Below the pieces are notes generated by a model. It had not been told where the DNA came from. It did no database searches and saw nothing but the letters and a program-made list of their open reading frames with translations. A stretch of 64,000 bases of DNA, taken from contig NZ_JADPQH010000001.1 in assembly GCF_019173455.1 (NCBI RefSeq), forward strand, positions 806,001 to 870,000, read 5' to 3'. A program made the position numbers and the translations under genes. How positions within the stretch are numbered: the stretch's first letter is position 1; every line of letters starts with the position of its first letter. The DNA comes from Nesterenkonia sp. Act20 (GTDB lineage: Bacteria; Actinomycetota; Actinomycetes; Actinomycetales; Micrococcaceae). Below are positions 5,904-15,521 of this stretch, in pieces.

Positions 5904-8900
5904 ATGGTGATAGCCGGAGAAGAGGCGCTGACGTGCACCGTCGTGCACGCACCCGGTTCTGTCCCTGAACCGGTTTGGCAATGCCTGTGGAGCGTCGCAG
6001 GGGGTGCCGGCCACCACGAATTGAGGGTCGTCGCTGAGGGAATGACGACACCCTCGGGAGTCCAACTGGATCAGGCGCTGACGGACTGGATTCTGGGGCA
6101 GACGCGACGAGAGTTGGAGGGGAGGCCGGTCCAACACGGACCCGTTGCGCCCACTTGGGCCACCCACTTGGACGGGGTGCGACTGAACACTCACGGACCT
6201 GACTCCCCCGCCATCCATCCCGGCATGACCGTGGTGCTCCATCCCCACACTCGAGGGAGGCACCATCACCGAACACAGACTTCGGATCTTCGACTCTGCG
6301 TCAATACAGGCCCCGACGCTGGACAGTTGATCAGGCTCCGACGAGGCTTCTATACGTTGGGCAGGGGCACCTCGACGGAGGGAAAAGCCGACATTCGGAT
6401 CAACGACCCCCAGCTCCGGCGCATTCATGCATCTCTGGCGGTCGGCGAACAGAAGGCGACGCTGCGCACACCGGGAACCCACCCCTTCGTGATCGAAGCG
6501 GGCACAACGTTCACCATTGGAGTTTCACAGCTCGAGCTGGTGCACGGTCATCCTGCACCACACACACCTTCTTCGTGGCCGATTCCGCCAGAGACCATCC
6601 GCGGGCACCCACCCCAGGATCGTCATCGCGCCATGCTCTTGATGTCACTGGCACCGCTCGTTGTAGGACTGGTGCTCGTGTTCGTCACGGGCATGTGGAT
6701 CTTCCTGCTCTTCACCCTCGCATCGGTACTCATGGCGTTGGCGATGACGATTCACGCAGCACGCGCTCGACACCGATTTCATTGCGCGGTGAAAACCGCG
6801 GCGATCACCTGGGCACACCGGCGCGACGAGGTGCTGGCGTCTCCGGGGCGGGCCATCAGACTCCTACGAGCGCAGCTGGCCCCCGATAACCCCACGATAA
6901 ATGTGGAAGGTCGAGGAGCCGCAGTGGTCACAGTTGGAAGAGGACGCCAGGAGGCCGAACTGAGCTACGAAGACCAGGAGACCGCGTCACGCACGCACGC
7001 TCACGGGATGGTCCACTCGGCCGCGACTCTTTACCTTGCTGCGGGTGAGGTCACCACGGTGAGCGGCCCGCCTCACGAGCAGGACGGGGTCATGCGCTGG
7101 ATGCTCGCCCAGTTGGCACAACGATTCGGTTGCCTCTCACCTAGGACCGTCGTAGCGGATCCCGATTCCGCCCGCACACACGGTAGTGCACAGGCCCTGG
7201 TGGATCCCGGCGACCTGCGCGACTGGTCGTGGGTGCGCACCGTGCCTATGCAAGGTCTCAGCAGAGAACTGAGCACCACCCCGACTCCCGTTTCGGACGC
7301 ACTGGCGCCGGTGCTCCTCAGCCCCGTCCCCGTGGACGCGAACCTTCATGAGACCGCAGGCAGGGCTGGGTGGCATGTCATCGCCCCCGCGTTTACGAAC
7401 CCCGGAGACGAGACACCGCAACAACGCAGAGTCATGACCGGGTGGGATCTGGACCTCCACAAAAGCGAACTGCGTCGGGTCGACCCTGAACAGACAAGCG
7501 TCATGGCGACCGAACTGGTATCAGATGGACTCTCTCGAAGCTCTGTCGCCGAGCATCTTCGAGTAGGCCTTCAGGGACCGCGGGCACCCGGAACGTTCGC
7601 AGGGACGCCTGCATACTTCACCCGCGCGCTCGAAGCGCCGCTCATGATTCACCGTGCTCATGAGTCCTTGCGAACCTTGATCGGGATGGGCCCTCAGCAG
7701 TTGGAGATGCTGGACATCGTTGAGGACGGGCCCCACATCCTCCTCGCGGGCACCACCGGGTCCGGAAAGTCGGAGCTGCTGAAGTCCATGCTTCTGGGAT
7801 GGGTCAGTCGGTATGGACCTGAAGAGTTGAATCTCATACTTTTCGATTTCAAGGGTGGATCGACTTTCCAGCACATTGCAGACCTCGGACATTGCCTCGG
7901 TCTGGTCACAGACCTCTCCCAGGCGCAGGCGGAACGCACCCTCGAAGCGGTACGGTCGGAGCTGACGCGTCGAGAGCGGCTCTTTCTCGACGCCGGAGTC
8001 TCGGACTACGCGGACTACCGAGCCAGCAGCCATGATCGCCCCCTCGCCCGGATTCTGATCGTCATCGATGAATTTCGCGTCTTCTCCCACTCGCTGCCCC
8101 GTGCCATGGATGAGCTGATGCGATTGGCGACGCTAGGCCGGTCTCTGGGCCTGCACCTCGTGCTCTCCACTCAACGACCCCAAGGTGTCGTCACCGCAGA
8201 CATTCGAGCAAACATCGGCACGGTCATCAGCCTTCGCCTGCGCAGCGAGGACGAATCACGAGAGCTCGTAGGCACCCCCGAGGCGGCGATGATCCCTCGA
8301 GGATCGCCGGGACGTGGAGTGATCCGCCGTCCCGGAGAAGCACCGACACCGTTCCAATCAGTCCAACTCCACGACAGTGCAGCTCAACTGTCGATTCGCT
8401 CGGAGGCCTCCCAGACATCACGCACAAACCTTCGGAGTGAACCAACCTCCCTCGTCACCGCTGCCCTCCAAGCAGCTATCGACCGTCAACGACGAGCCCG
8501 TCCCCACACCCCGCTGTGTCCACCCCTCCCAGAGACGGTCCTCGGACGTCTCGGTGGAGACGAAATTCTCCTAGGTCTGATCGATGAACCTGCACATCAG
8601 CGACAGCCCTCATTGCATCTGCCGGTGGAGGAAGGCCAAACGATTGCTCTGGTGGGCGAGCCCGAATCGGGGGCACCAGAGGTGCTTAGCGCCCTGACCC
8701 GACAGCTCCTCGCCCGACCCCAGCAAGTCCATGTCTATCTCCTAGACGGCAACCTTTCGCTCTCGGAGTTTCGCTCGCACCCTCGAGTGGGCGCCTGGCT
8801 GAGCGAAGACCACGTCGAAGAGGCGGTGTACCTATTGGACCAGCTGCAGAAGACTGTCGACGGACGACGTGCAGCGGAAGCGTCCCAGCGAATGCCGATC

Positions 8901-9842
8901 GTGCTGGTCATCAGCGCTTACGCCCAATGGCACGCCGCCGGCCAGCTCGCGGGCGGAGCAGGCTTGGAACACCGATTGAGCACGCTTTTCGCTGAGTGCC
9001 CCGGTTCGGCCATCAGCGCAGTCATCTCAGGTGGCCGCGAATTAGCCACCGGCAGACTCGGGTCTCGCATTGCTCGAAAGGTGTATCTGCCCTACGCCGT
9101 GCCGGAGGACACCCAGTACCTCTGGCCCAAGCTTCGCGTCACTGACCCCCTGCCCGGACGTGGAGTCCTCGTGGAACCCGCAGAGGGGCCACCTGGAAGA
9201 ACCGTTCAGATGATCACGGGAGTGAGAGCTCCCGTGCCGCAGCCTGCCTCGAAGTCGGCCAGGCACCCCGACCCGGTGCAGATGCTGCGTGTTCACGCAT
9301 TGCCGACATCGGTCAAGAGGTCGGCGCGGTCTTCACCGCACCTGTCGTTGGGACTGACGCGGTTCTCCCACGAACCTGCCATCCTGGACCCCCAAAGCTT
9401 CCACGTCGGCCTGGTCCTTGGTGCCGCAGGAACGGGCAAGAGCAATGCTCTTCGGATCCTCGCAGCCCAGGAGCACTGCATCTTCCCCGCGGACCTCGAT
9501 GAAGAACCGATGCCTCCATCCGCTGGTTCCCAGAGGCTTCCACTGCTGCTGGTCGATGATGCTGATCGCTGTTCTCTGGTGCTGCATCAACGGGTCGAAG
9601 CATGGATCCTGTCGGGCGGCAGGGTGATCGCTTCGGCGCACCCCAACATGAGGGTCTTCAGTCTGTTGCCGTGGGCGCACCGTGCACGGGGAGGTCCAGC
9701 AAACTTTTTGCTCAGTCCCACCAGTCGGGGTCAGGGAGATGTCTTCGGGACCCCGATACCTGTGTTCAGCTCAACGATTCCGGGGCGAGCGGTCTGGTTC
9801 CGGCATGAAGGCCCTCAAGTCATCCAGTGGTGGCTCGCCTGA
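5904..9842 (+). CDS. FHA-domain FtsK/SpoIIIE ATPase of EssC/EccC type
   Basis: A 1312-residue membrane ATPase with the layout of type VII secretion motors. Residues ~1-110 are an EssC-like N-terminal domain. Residues ~130-225 form an FHA domain (GRGTS, RRIHASL). Two membrane segments follow at ~243-285. ATPase 1 has GTTGSGKS near 616, DFKGGSTF near 650 and LIVIDEF near 717. ATPase 2 is degenerate: its P-loop GEPESGAP lacks Gly-Lys-Ser/Thr. ATPase 3 has GAAGTGKS near 1170 and LLLVDDAD near 1212. The ATG follows a strong GGAGGAG. No WXG100, EccB/D/E or mycosin genes are visible nearby, so the substrate is unknown. It is too large and differently built to be the cell-division FtsK, which lies at 31935-35234. 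Confidence 0.82.
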   Translation: MVIAGEEALTCTVVHAPGSVPEPVWQCLWSVAGGAGHHELRVVAEGMTTPSGVQLDQALTDWILGQTRRELEGRPVQHGPVAPTWATHLDGVRLNTHGPDSPAIHPGMTVVLHPHTRGRHHHRTQTSDLRLCVNTGPDAGQLIRLRRGFYTLGRGTSTEGKADIRINDPQLRRIHASLAVGEQKATLRTPGTHPFVIEAGTTFTIGVSQLELVHGHPAPHTPSSWPIPPETIRGHPPQDRHRAMLLMSLAPLVVGLVLVFVTGMWIFLLFTLASVLMALAMTIHAARARHRFHCAVKTAAITWAHRRDEVLASPGRAIRLLRAQLAPDNPTINVEGRGAAVVTVGRGRQEAELSYEDQETASRTHAHGMVHSAATLYLAAGEVTTVSGPPHEQDGVMRWMLAQLAQRFGCLSPRTVVADPDSARTHGSAQALVDPGDLRDWSWVRTVPMQGLSRELSTTPTPVSDALAPVLLSPVPVDANLHETAGRAGWHVIAPAFTNPGDETPQQRRVMTGWDLDLHKSELRRVDPEQTSVMATELVSDGLSRSSVAEHLRVGLQGPRAPGTFAGTPAYFTRALEAPLMIHRAHESLRTLIGMGPQQLEMLDIVEDGPHILLAGTTGSGKSELLKSMLLGWVSRYGPEELNLILFDFKGGSTFQHIADLGHCLGLVTDLSQAQAERTLEAVRSELTRRERLFLDAGVSDYADYRASSHDRPLARILIVIDEFRVFSHSLPRAMDELMRLATLGRSLGLHLVLSTQRPQGVVTADIRANIGTVISLRLRSEDESRELVGTPEAAMIPRGSPGRGVIRRPGEAPTPFQSVQLHDSAAQLSIRSEASQTSRTNLRSEPTSLVTAALQAAIDRQRRARPHTPLCPPLPETVLGRLGGDEILLGLIDEPAHQRQPSLHLPVEEGQTIALVGEPESGAPEVLSALTRQLLARPQQVHVYLLDGNLSLSEFRSHPRVGAWLSEDHVEEAVYLLDQLQKTVDGRRAAEASQRMPIVLVISAYAQWHAAGQLAGGAGLEHRLSTLFAECPGSAISAVISGGRELATGRLGSRIARKVYLPYAVPEDTQYLWPKLRVTDPLPGRGVLVEPAEGPPGRTVQMITGVRAPVPQPASKSARHPDPVQMLRVHALPTSVKRSARSSPHLSLGLTRFSHEPAILDPQSFHVGLVLGAAGTGKSNALRILAAQEHCIFPADLDEEPMPPSAGSQRLPLLLVDDADRCSLVLHQRVEAWILSGGRVIASAHPNMRVFSLLPWAHRARGGPANFLLSPTSRGQGDVFGTPIPVFSSTIPGRAVWFRHEGPQVIQWWLA

Positions 9843-9963
9843 GGGACGAACGCCACCTCAGCGCTCCTCCCCTCTGAACCCCAGTGTCCATTCAGCGGGC
9901 ATCGAGACAGGAGCGCTATAACTTGGGGCAGATCAGCAGCCACCCCACGGAAAGAGACTCTTC

Positions 9964-10605
9964 ATGATGAACTCCCGCTGGAACAACTCGTCTGCTCTTC
10001 TCTCGGTCGCCGCCATCTCGGCCCTCGCCTTGAGCTCCTGCGCTGCAGACGACATGGATTCAGACGAAGAGGAGGCGCAGCCGACAGCCACCGTGACCGA
10101 GACCGTCGAGGCCGAGTCCACCGACTCGACCGATGCCCCAGAGACCGACTCCACAGACGAGCCCTCTGCAGAGGCAGAGCCCACCGACGAGGCCACGAGT
10201 TCGCCGGGCGCCGGGGGCGAGGAAGGTGTCTATCAGGCAGTGGACGCCGTGAACGAGGAGTACCCCGACGCTGTGGTCCTCGATATGGACACCGAAGGCA
10301 GCGCCTACGAGTTCACCATCTTCGAAGCGGGCTCCGAGTGGGAGCTCGACGTGGACCGCGAGACCTTCGAAATCTCCAACACGCAGGAAGACGATATCGA
10401 TGGCGACGATCAGCGCGATGCCGAGGCCGTGGAGATCGACTTCGCCGACGCGCTGCGCACGGCCTCCGAAGAGAGTGGTGGCTCCCCGGAACAGGCAGAC
10501 CTCAGCGAAGACAACGGGACGGTGACCTGGGAGATCGAGCTGGACAACGGCACCGAGGTCCATGTGGATGTGGCCTCAGGCGATGTCGACCGGGTGGACA
10601 ACTGA
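9964..10605 (+). CDS. Acidic secreted lipoprotein with two PepSY-like repeats
   Basis: A 213-residue protein with a lipoprotein signal (LALSSCAA, lipid-anchored Cys at residue ~22). A Thr/Glu/Asp-rich linker covers ~30-85. Two similar modules follow (~88-140 and ~148-210), each with a helix, then strand EFTIFEAGSEWELDVD or VTWEIELDNGTEVHVDV and an Asp-rich end, the pattern of PepSY domains. It would be attached to the outer membrane face. GGAAAGAG precedes the ATG at 9964, and a TATAAC -10-like box lies about 45 nt upstream. The family call is by fold pattern; function unknown. Confidence 0.65.
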   Translation: MMNSRWNNSSALLSVAAISALALSSCAADDMDSDEEEAQPTATVTETVEAESTDSTDAPETDSTDEPSAEAEPTDEATSSPGAGGEEGVYQAVDAVNEEYPDAVVLDMDTEGSAYEFTIFEAGSEWELDVDRETFEISNTQEDDIDGDDQRDAEAVEIDFADALRTASEESGGSPEQADLSEDNGTVTWEIELDNGTEVHVDVASGDVDRVDN

Positions 10606-10614
10606 CATAGACTG

Positions 10615-10633
10615 AGCTGAGTGCAATTCAGCT
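10615..10633. promoter_or_regulatory. Inverted repeat AGCTGA-N7-TCAGCT before marR
   Basis: A perfect 6-bp inverted repeat with a 7-nt gap, 27 bp before the GTG of the MarR gene and 10 bp after the lipoprotein stop. Its position and size fit an autoregulatory MarR operator; a weak terminator of the lipoprotein gene is the alternative. Confidence 0.4.
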
Positions 10634-10659
10634 TTCTACGTCGGGGATGAGGTGGGGTC

Positions 10660-11172
10660 GTGACGGCCAGCAACGGCGGTACGGCAACCGGGAATGACCA
10701 GCGCGGCCGCCATGACCTCACCGGGCATTCCCCCAAGGCCCGTGCCTGGCGCGCGTTCTTCGAGACCTCAGCCATCATCAGTGATCGTATGGAGAAGCGG
10801 CTGCATTCCAGCACGGGTCTGCGCCTGACCGACTACAACCTGATGCTGCTGCTCGCCGAAGCTGACGAGTACCAGCTGCGCATGGGTGAACTCGCTGAGG
10901 GTATGGTCTTCTCCCCCTCGCGCCTGTCCTACCAGGTCAAGTCGCTTGAGAAGCGCGGCTTGATCACCCGGTTCGCTGACCCCGAGGACCGGCGGGGCAT
11001 GACTGCTCAGCTCACCGAAGAGGGACGTCGGGTCTTTGAACAGGCCTCCCGGCTCCACGGTCAGCACATCAAGCAGCTCTTCCACCCGGCGCTGGATGAT
11101 GAAGAAGCACGCATCTTCAAGCTCATCTGCGATCAGATCAAGACCACGGCCACCGCAGAGGATCGGGCCTAG
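10660..11172 (+). CDS. MarR-family transcriptional regulator
   Basis: A 170-residue regulator with a ~20-residue unstructured N-terminus. The winged HTH covers ~75-125: MGELAEGMVFSPSRLSYQVKSLEKRGLI is the recognition region and DPEDRRGMTAQLTEEG is the wing. Members sense small phenolic or oxidising ligands and repress neighbouring genes. Starts at GTG 10660 with a purine-rich GATGAGG upstream. The neighbours give no target; the inverted repeat upstream suggests self-control. Confidence 0.85.
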   Translation: MTASNGGTATGNDQRGRHDLTGHSPKARAWRAFFETSAIISDRMEKRLHSSTGLRLTDYNLMLLLAEADEYQLRMGELAEGMVFSPSRLSYQVKSLEKRGLITRFADPEDRRGMTAQLTEEGRRVFEQASRLHGQHIKQLFHPALDDEEARIFKLICDQIKTTATAEDRA

Positions 11173-11202
11173 CCAGACCAGGCCGAGCCGAACCACACCA
11201 GA

Positions 11203-12204
11203 TCAGCGGACCAGCTTCACCTGGACCGAATCGGCGCGCTCACGCAGCAGCTCCACGTCGGCAAGTGCGGCCTGCACGCTTGCCAGCGCCAGCCGGGCGT
11301 CGACGTCGTCGGCTCCCGGGACCAGCACCACACCGATGTTCAGCTCCGGGCCGCTTCCGCCGCCGGGCACGGTCCGGCCATCTGCGGTGGCCGAGCTGAC
11401 GCCGTCGCCGGGCTGGACCTGCAGCTGGGCGACCCCGGGGCACAGATCGAGGATCCCTCCGAGCGCCTCCGCCAGCTCGGGATCCCGATAGGACGGCACC
11501 CAGCGTGCGGCTTGGGCCAGCGCCTGAAGGGCAGGGCGGCGCAGCACGAACGTGAACTCCGCGCCCGGATCCAGCACCGCGAGCTCGGCGCCTTCGGCCA
11601 GTGCGGCCAGCATGACGCGCTCCGCCTCGGCGGCCACCGGCCGGGCCTGCGCGTGCCACGCGGTCAGTGCCTCCACCGAGGTGAACACGGGCATGGTCTG
11701 CCGTCCGTCGCGGCTGCTGATGCTGATCAAGGTGATATCGGCCTGCTTGTCGCCCACCGGGCCGCCGCGCTGATCCGCGTCGACGTCGGATGTAGAAACC
11801 TCAGCTTCTTCGGCCAGCTCGGCGAGTACCGGGACGAAGAGGCGCTGCCCGGCCAGGGCGTTGACGAATCCGGCCTCGTCGAGCTCTCCGGCGAGCAGTT
11901 GCTCACGGGCTTCGCGGACTGCCGGAGAGGCCAGGCCGTCGTCGCCATCGAAGGTGTGCAGCGGGTTGCCCTCACCGGAGAGGTCACGATCCTCCCAGGC
12001 CACGCCGGCTGAATCCGCCGGACGTCCCTGGTCATCCCGAGCCTGGCGCTGCAGCAGAGCAGCGATGTGACCCGGCAGGTCCTTGCCGGAGTCGGCCCGG
12101 AAGTCACTGCCGGTGTCGGCCCGGAAGTCACTTCCAGAGTTTGCACCGGGGGTGTTGCTGCGGGCGCCGCTCGGGATGTTGCTGGGGGTCTCGCGCTGGC
12201 TCAT
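11203..12204 (-). CDS. SseB-family protein downstream of priA
   Basis: A 333-residue protein. The N-terminal ~60 residues are low complexity and contain a duplicated SDFRAD(T/S)G unit. The central and C-terminal parts match the actinobacterial SseB-like family: [20 protein letters not shown], then [19 protein letters not shown] with a phenylalanine-threonine-serine block, and [14 protein letters not shown]. Family members are named for a Salmonella secretion chaperone but their role here is unknown. It overlaps the priA stop by 4 nt (ATGA), so it is the last gene of the his operon. Confidence 0.75.
   Translation of the reverse strand: MSQRETPSNIPSGARSNTPGANSGSDFRADTGSDFRADSGKDLPGHIAALLQRQARDDQGRPADSAGVAWEDRDLSGEGNPLHTFDGDDGLASPAVREAREQLLAGELDEAGFVNALAGQRLFVPVLAELAEEAEVSTSDVDADQRGGPVGDKQADITLISISSRDGRQTMPVFTSVEALTAWHAQARPVAAEAERVMLAALAEGAELAVLDPGAEFTFVLRRPALQALAQAARWVPSYRDPELAEALGGILDLCPGVAQLQVQPGDGVSSATADGRTVPGGGSGPELNIGVVLVPGADDVDARLALASVQAALADVELLRERADSVQVKLVR
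12085..12132. repeat. 24-bp tandem duplication in the SseB-like gene
   Basis: Two adjacent 24-bp units differing at one base (12085-12108, 12109-12132) encode the doubled SDFRADxG of the SseB-like N-terminus. The period is a multiple of three, so copy number can vary without a frameshift. Confidence 0.8.
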
Positions 12205-12959
12205 GCGGAGGCTGCGGCCACCTTCAGGGCGTCGGGGAACTCGAACTTCCCGGCGTAGAGGGCTTTGCCCATGATGGCGCCCTCCACGCCGAGGGACACC
12301 ATCTTGGCCAGCGCCGCGATGTCATCCAGGGAGGAGATGCCCCCGGAGGCGACCACGGGCTTCTTGGTCTTGGCGCACACCTGGGCGAGCAGCTCGGTGT
12401 TGGGGCCGCGCAGGGTGCCGTCCTTGGTGACATCGGTGACCACGTAGCGCGGGCAGCCGGCGTCCTCCAGGCGCTGCAGGACCTCCCAGATGTTGCCGCC
12501 CTCGCGGGTCCAGCCGCGGGCTGCGAGAGTCTCCCCGCGCACGTCCAGGCCCACAGCGATCGCGTCACCGTGGCGTTCGATCGCGCGGGCGGTCCACTCC
12601 GGGTCCTCCAGGGCCGCGGTGCCCAGGTTCACCCGGGTGGCGCCGAGCTCGAGGGCGCGGTCCAGGGATTCGTCATCGCGGATGCCGCCGGAGAGCTCGA
12701 TCTTCACGCCGAGCTCGTTGACGACCCGGGCCATGATGTCGCGGTTGTCTCCGCGGCCGAACGCGGCGTCGAGGTCCACAAGGTGGATCCACTCGGCGCC
12801 CTGCTGCTGCCAGTTCAACGCTGCTTCCAGCGGGTCGCCGTAGCCGGTCTCCGATCCGGCCTCGCCCTGCACCAGACGGACCGCCTGGCCATCGGCGACG
12901 TCGACGGCGGGCAGGAGCTCCAGTGCGGGAACGGCTGAGGAGGCGGGGGCGTCAGTCAT
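12201..12959 (-). CDS. priA: PriA, bifunctional HisA/TrpF isomerase
   Basis: A 252-residue (beta/alpha)8 isomerase. In actinobacteria it converts ProFAR to PRFAR in histidine synthesis and also does the TrpF step of tryptophan synthesis. Seen: [20 protein letters not shown] with the catalytic Asp, the phosphate loop GGIRDD, VGLDVRG, the second Asp in [14 protein letters not shown], and [10 protein letters not shown]. The ATG at 12959 gives the usual length; the region up to 13025 is spacer. Whether it is truly bifunctional rests on family knowledge, since trpF is not in the window to compare. Operon: hisH lies upstream and the SseB-like gene overlaps downstream. Confidence 0.9.
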   Translation of the reverse strand: MTDAPASSAVPALELLPAVDVADGQAVRLVQGEAGSETGYGDPLEAALNWQQQGAEWIHLVDLDAAFGRGDNRDIMARVVNELGVKIELSGGIRDDESLDRALELGATRVNLGTAALEDPEWTARAIERHGDAIAVGLDVRGETLAARGWTREGGNIWEVLQRLEDAGCPRYVVTDVTKDGTLRGPNTELLAQVCAKTKKPVVASGGISSLDDIAALAKMVSLGVEGAIMGKALYAGKFEFPDALKVAAASA

Positions 12960-13035
12960 GAATCTGCTTTCGGCTGGTGTGTCAGGTGGTCGGGTTGTCG
13001 AACAGGGCGCGCCGAACAGCGGCACGCCGAAAAGG

Positions 13036-13677
13036 TCAGAGGCTCAGGATCCAGTTGCGCAGCAGCTGCATCCCGGCGTCCCCGGACTTCTCCGGGTGGA
13101 ACTGGGTGGCCGAGAGCGGCCCGTTCTCCACAGCGGCGATGAAATCAGAGCCGTGGTGGCTCCAGGTCACCTTGGGCGGGTTCATCGACTCGATGCTCTG
13201 ATCGAAGTCCCAGGACTGCACCGCATAGGAATGCACGAAGTAGAAGCGCTCATCGGCAAGCCCCTCGAAGAGCACGCTGTCCTGCGGAGGGCGCACGGTG
13301 TTCCAGCCCATATGCGGGACCACCGCGTCCTCCGGCAGGGCGGTGACTTCTCCGGGCCACTCCCCCAGGCCCTCGGCGGGGATGCCGTGTTCGACCCCGC
13401 GTTCGAACATGACCTGGTGACCCACGCAGATGCCCAGCACCGGACGCGATCCTGCGATCCGCCGGCCGATCCAGCGGGGACCGTCGATCTCCCGCAGCGC
13501 TGACATCACGGCGGCGAAGGCGCCGACACCGGGAACCACCAGCCCAGCGGCGTTGAGCACGGCCTCGGTGTCCTTGGTCAGTGTGACGTCCGCACCGGCG
13601 CGCTCGAGTGCCCGGACCGCGGAGTGAATGTTGCCTGAGCCGTAGTCCAGGACGACGACGTCTGGCCTGCCGCTCAC
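13036..13677 (-). CDS. hisH: Imidazole glycerol phosphate synthase, glutaminase subunit
   Basis: A 213-residue class I glutamine amidotransferase that feeds ammonia to HisF for imidazole ring formation. N-terminal VLDYGSGN, oxyanion PGVGAF, nucleophile Cys in LGICVGHQ near residue 88, and the His-Glu pair in QFHPEKS near residue 195 are all present. Starts at GTG 13677, overlapping the hisB stop by 4 nt (GTGA). The hisF partner is not in the window. Confidence 0.95.
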   Translation of the reverse strand: MSGRPDVVVLDYGSGNIHSAVRALERAGADVTLTKDTEAVLNAAGLVVPGVGAFAAVMSALREIDGPRWIGRRIAGSRPVLGICVGHQVMFERGVEHGIPAEGLGEWPGEVTALPEDAVVPHMGWNTVRPPQDSVLFEGLADERFYFVHSYAVQSWDFDQSIESMNPPKVTWSHHGSDFIAAVENGPLSATQFHPEKSGDAGMQLLRNWILSL

Positions 13678-14291
13678 AGGGCACCCTTGGTGGAGGGGAT
13701 CTCGTCGGTGCGCGGATCGGACTCCACGGCCTGGCGCAGCGCACGGGCGAAGGCCTTGAACTGGGCCTCCACGATGTGGTGCGGGTCGCGGCCACCGAGC
13801 AGGTTCATATGCAGGCAGATCCCGGAGTGGTAGGTGATCGCCTCGAAGACATGGCGGGTCATCGAACCCGTGAAGTGCCCGCCGATCAGGTGGTACTGCT
13901 GTCCCTCGGGCTCACCGGAGTGCACCAGGTAGGGCCGCCCGGAGACGTCGACGACGGCGTGGGCCAGGGCCTCGTCCAGGGGGACGGTGGCGTCGCCGAA
14001 GCGTCGGATGCCGCGCTTGTCACCCAGCGCGGTCCGCAGCACCTCGCCGAGCACGATCGCAGTGTCCTCCACGGTGTGGTGCACGTCGATGTGGGTGTCA
14101 CCGGAGGCTTCGATGTCCAGGTCGATCAGTGAGTGCTTGGACAGCGCGGTGAGCATGTGGTCGTAGAACGGCACGCCGGTGCTGATCGTGGAGGCGCCGG
14201 TGCCGTCCAGGTCCATGCGGACCTTGACGCTGGACTCGCTGGTGACTCGTTCCATCTGGGCGATGCGCCCGGAGATCAGTTCTGCTCCCAT
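13674..14291 (-). CDS. hisB: Imidazoleglycerol-phosphate dehydratase
   Basis: Dehydrates imidazole glycerol phosphate in histidine synthesis using a manganese site. The 205-residue chain has [16 protein letters not shown], the metal-binding HHTVED and, in the second half, [17 protein letters not shown]. It is the dehydratase alone, without the phosphatase half of enterobacterial HisB. ATG 14291 gives the usual N-terminal length, though its Shine-Dalgarno is too close. A TTG at 14321 lies 6 nt after a TAGAAT -10 hexamer made in part by the hisC stop codon, so an internal promoter and a 10-residue longer leaderless form are possible. Confidence 0.93.
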   Translation of the reverse strand: MGAELISGRIAQMERVTSESSVKVRMDLDGTGASTISTGVPFYDHMLTALSKHSLIDLDIEASGDTHIDVHHTVEDTAIVLGEVLRTALGDKRGIRRFGDATVPLDEALAHAVVDVSGRPYLVHSGEPEGQQYHLIGGHFTGSMTRHVFEAITYHSGICLHMNLLGGRDPHHIVEAQFKAFARALRQAVESDPRTDEIPSTKGAL

Positions 14292-14330
14292 AGCTCCTGC
14301 TCGGTGGTGGGGGTACGCCAACGCCCTATT

Positions 14331-15470
14331 CTACGCGGTGGCGCTGGTGATGTACCGCCGCAGCGAGGTGAGGAACTCGGTGGTCTCCGCTTCGGTGCCC
14401 GCGGTGACTCGCAGGTGTCCGGGGATGCCGACGTCGCGGATCAGGATGCCGTCCTCGAGCAGGTGCTGCCAGGCGGCCTTCTCATCGTGGAGTCCGCTGA
14501 AGAAGACGAAGTTTGCGTCTGAGGGGGCGGGGTGCAGACCCATCTCCTGCAGCGAGGCGACGATGCGGTCACGCTGCTCTTTGATCCGCTCCACATTGGC
14601 CATCAGGGTCTCCGAGTGGTCCAGGGCCGCCACGGCGGTCGCCTGGGTGACCGCGGAGAGGTGGTAGGGCAACCGGACCAGGCGCATCGCGTCGGTGACC
14701 TCAGCTGCGGCGGCCAGGTAGCCCAGCCGGCCACCGGCCAGGGCGAAGGCCTTGCTCATGGTCCGGGAGACGATGAGCCGCTCCCGGCCGGGCAGCAGCG
14801 CCAGCGCGGACCCGGTGCCGGCCTGGCGGAATTCGCCGTAGGCTTCATCGACGACGACCATGGTCTCGGATTCCGCGGCCGCCTCATAGGCAGCTTCCAC
14901 GGTCTGGAGGCTCAGCGCCGTGCCGGTGGGGTTGTTCGGCGAGCAGAGGATGACGACGTTCGGCCGGTGTTCGCGGATCTGCGCGGCCACGTCTTCAGGG
15001 GTCTGGGTGAAATCCGCGCTGCGGGTCCCGGCGATGTACTCGCTATAGGTCCCGCGGGCATAGAGCGGGTACATGGAGTAGGTCGGGGGGAAGGACAACA
15101 CGGACCGTCCCGGTCCGGCGAAGGCCTGCAGGATGTGCTGCATGATCTCGTTGGAGCCGTTCGCGGCCCAGATGTTCTCTGCGGTCAGCACGGCGGGTTC
15201 ACTCTCGGCCTCGAGGTCCCGGTTCAGGTAGTCGGCGAGCTTCTCGCGCAGAGTGGAGAATTCGCGGTCCGGGTATCGGTTGAGCTGGGCTGCCGCGGTG
15301 CGGACTTCCTTGGCGATCGCATCAACCACGTCCGCGGGGACGTCGTAGGTGGTCTCGTTGACGTTGAGCATGGCCTTTGCGGCCAGCTGGGGGGCTCCGT
15401 AGGGCTCTTGGCCCTGGAGCTCCTCTCGCAGCGGGAGGCGGGACAGATTCCTGGAGCGGGGTGAAGTCAC
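14331..15470 (-). CDS. hisC: Histidinol-phosphate aminotransferase
   Basis: A 379-residue fold-type I PLP aminotransferase that makes histidinol phosphate from imidazole acetol phosphate. Seen: ANGSNEIMQHIL near residue 100, the cofactor-binding SPNNPTG near 175, VVDEAYGEF near 205, and the Schiff-base Lys in SRTMSKAFALAGGR near 240. First gene of hisC-hisB-hisH-priA-sseB. Its GTG start at 15470 lies 6 nt after a TAGACT -10 hexamer, so translation is probably leaderless. Confidence 0.95.
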   Translation of the reverse strand: MTSPRSRNLSRLPLREELQGQEPYGAPQLAAKAMLNVNETTYDVPADVVDAIAKEVRTAAAQLNRYPDREFSTLREKLADYLNRDLEAESEPAVLTAENIWAANGSNEIMQHILQAFAGPGRSVLSFPPTYSMYPLYARGTYSEYIAGTRSADFTQTPEDVAAQIREHRPNVVILCSPNNPTGTALSLQTVEAAYEAAAESETMVVVDEAYGEFRQAGTGSALALLPGRERLIVSRTMSKAFALAGGRLGYLAAAAEVTDAMRLVRLPYHLSAVTQATAVAALDHSETLMANVERIKEQRDRIVASLQEMGLHPAPSDANFVFFSGLHDEKAAWQHLLEDGILIRDVGIPGHLRVTAGTEAETTEFLTSLRRYITSATA

Positions 15471-15476
15471 CGCCCC

Positions 15477-15482
15477 AGTCTA
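15477..15482 (-). promoter_or_regulatory. -10 box TAGACT for leaderless hisC
   Basis: TAGACT on the minus strand, followed by GGGGCG and the GTG start of hisC. Transcription would begin at or next to the start codon. No Shine-Dalgarno is available. Confidence 0.55.
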
Positions 15483-15521
15483 GTCACGCGCGGCGACAGG
15501 CCCACTGGGACTGGCGCTGGG

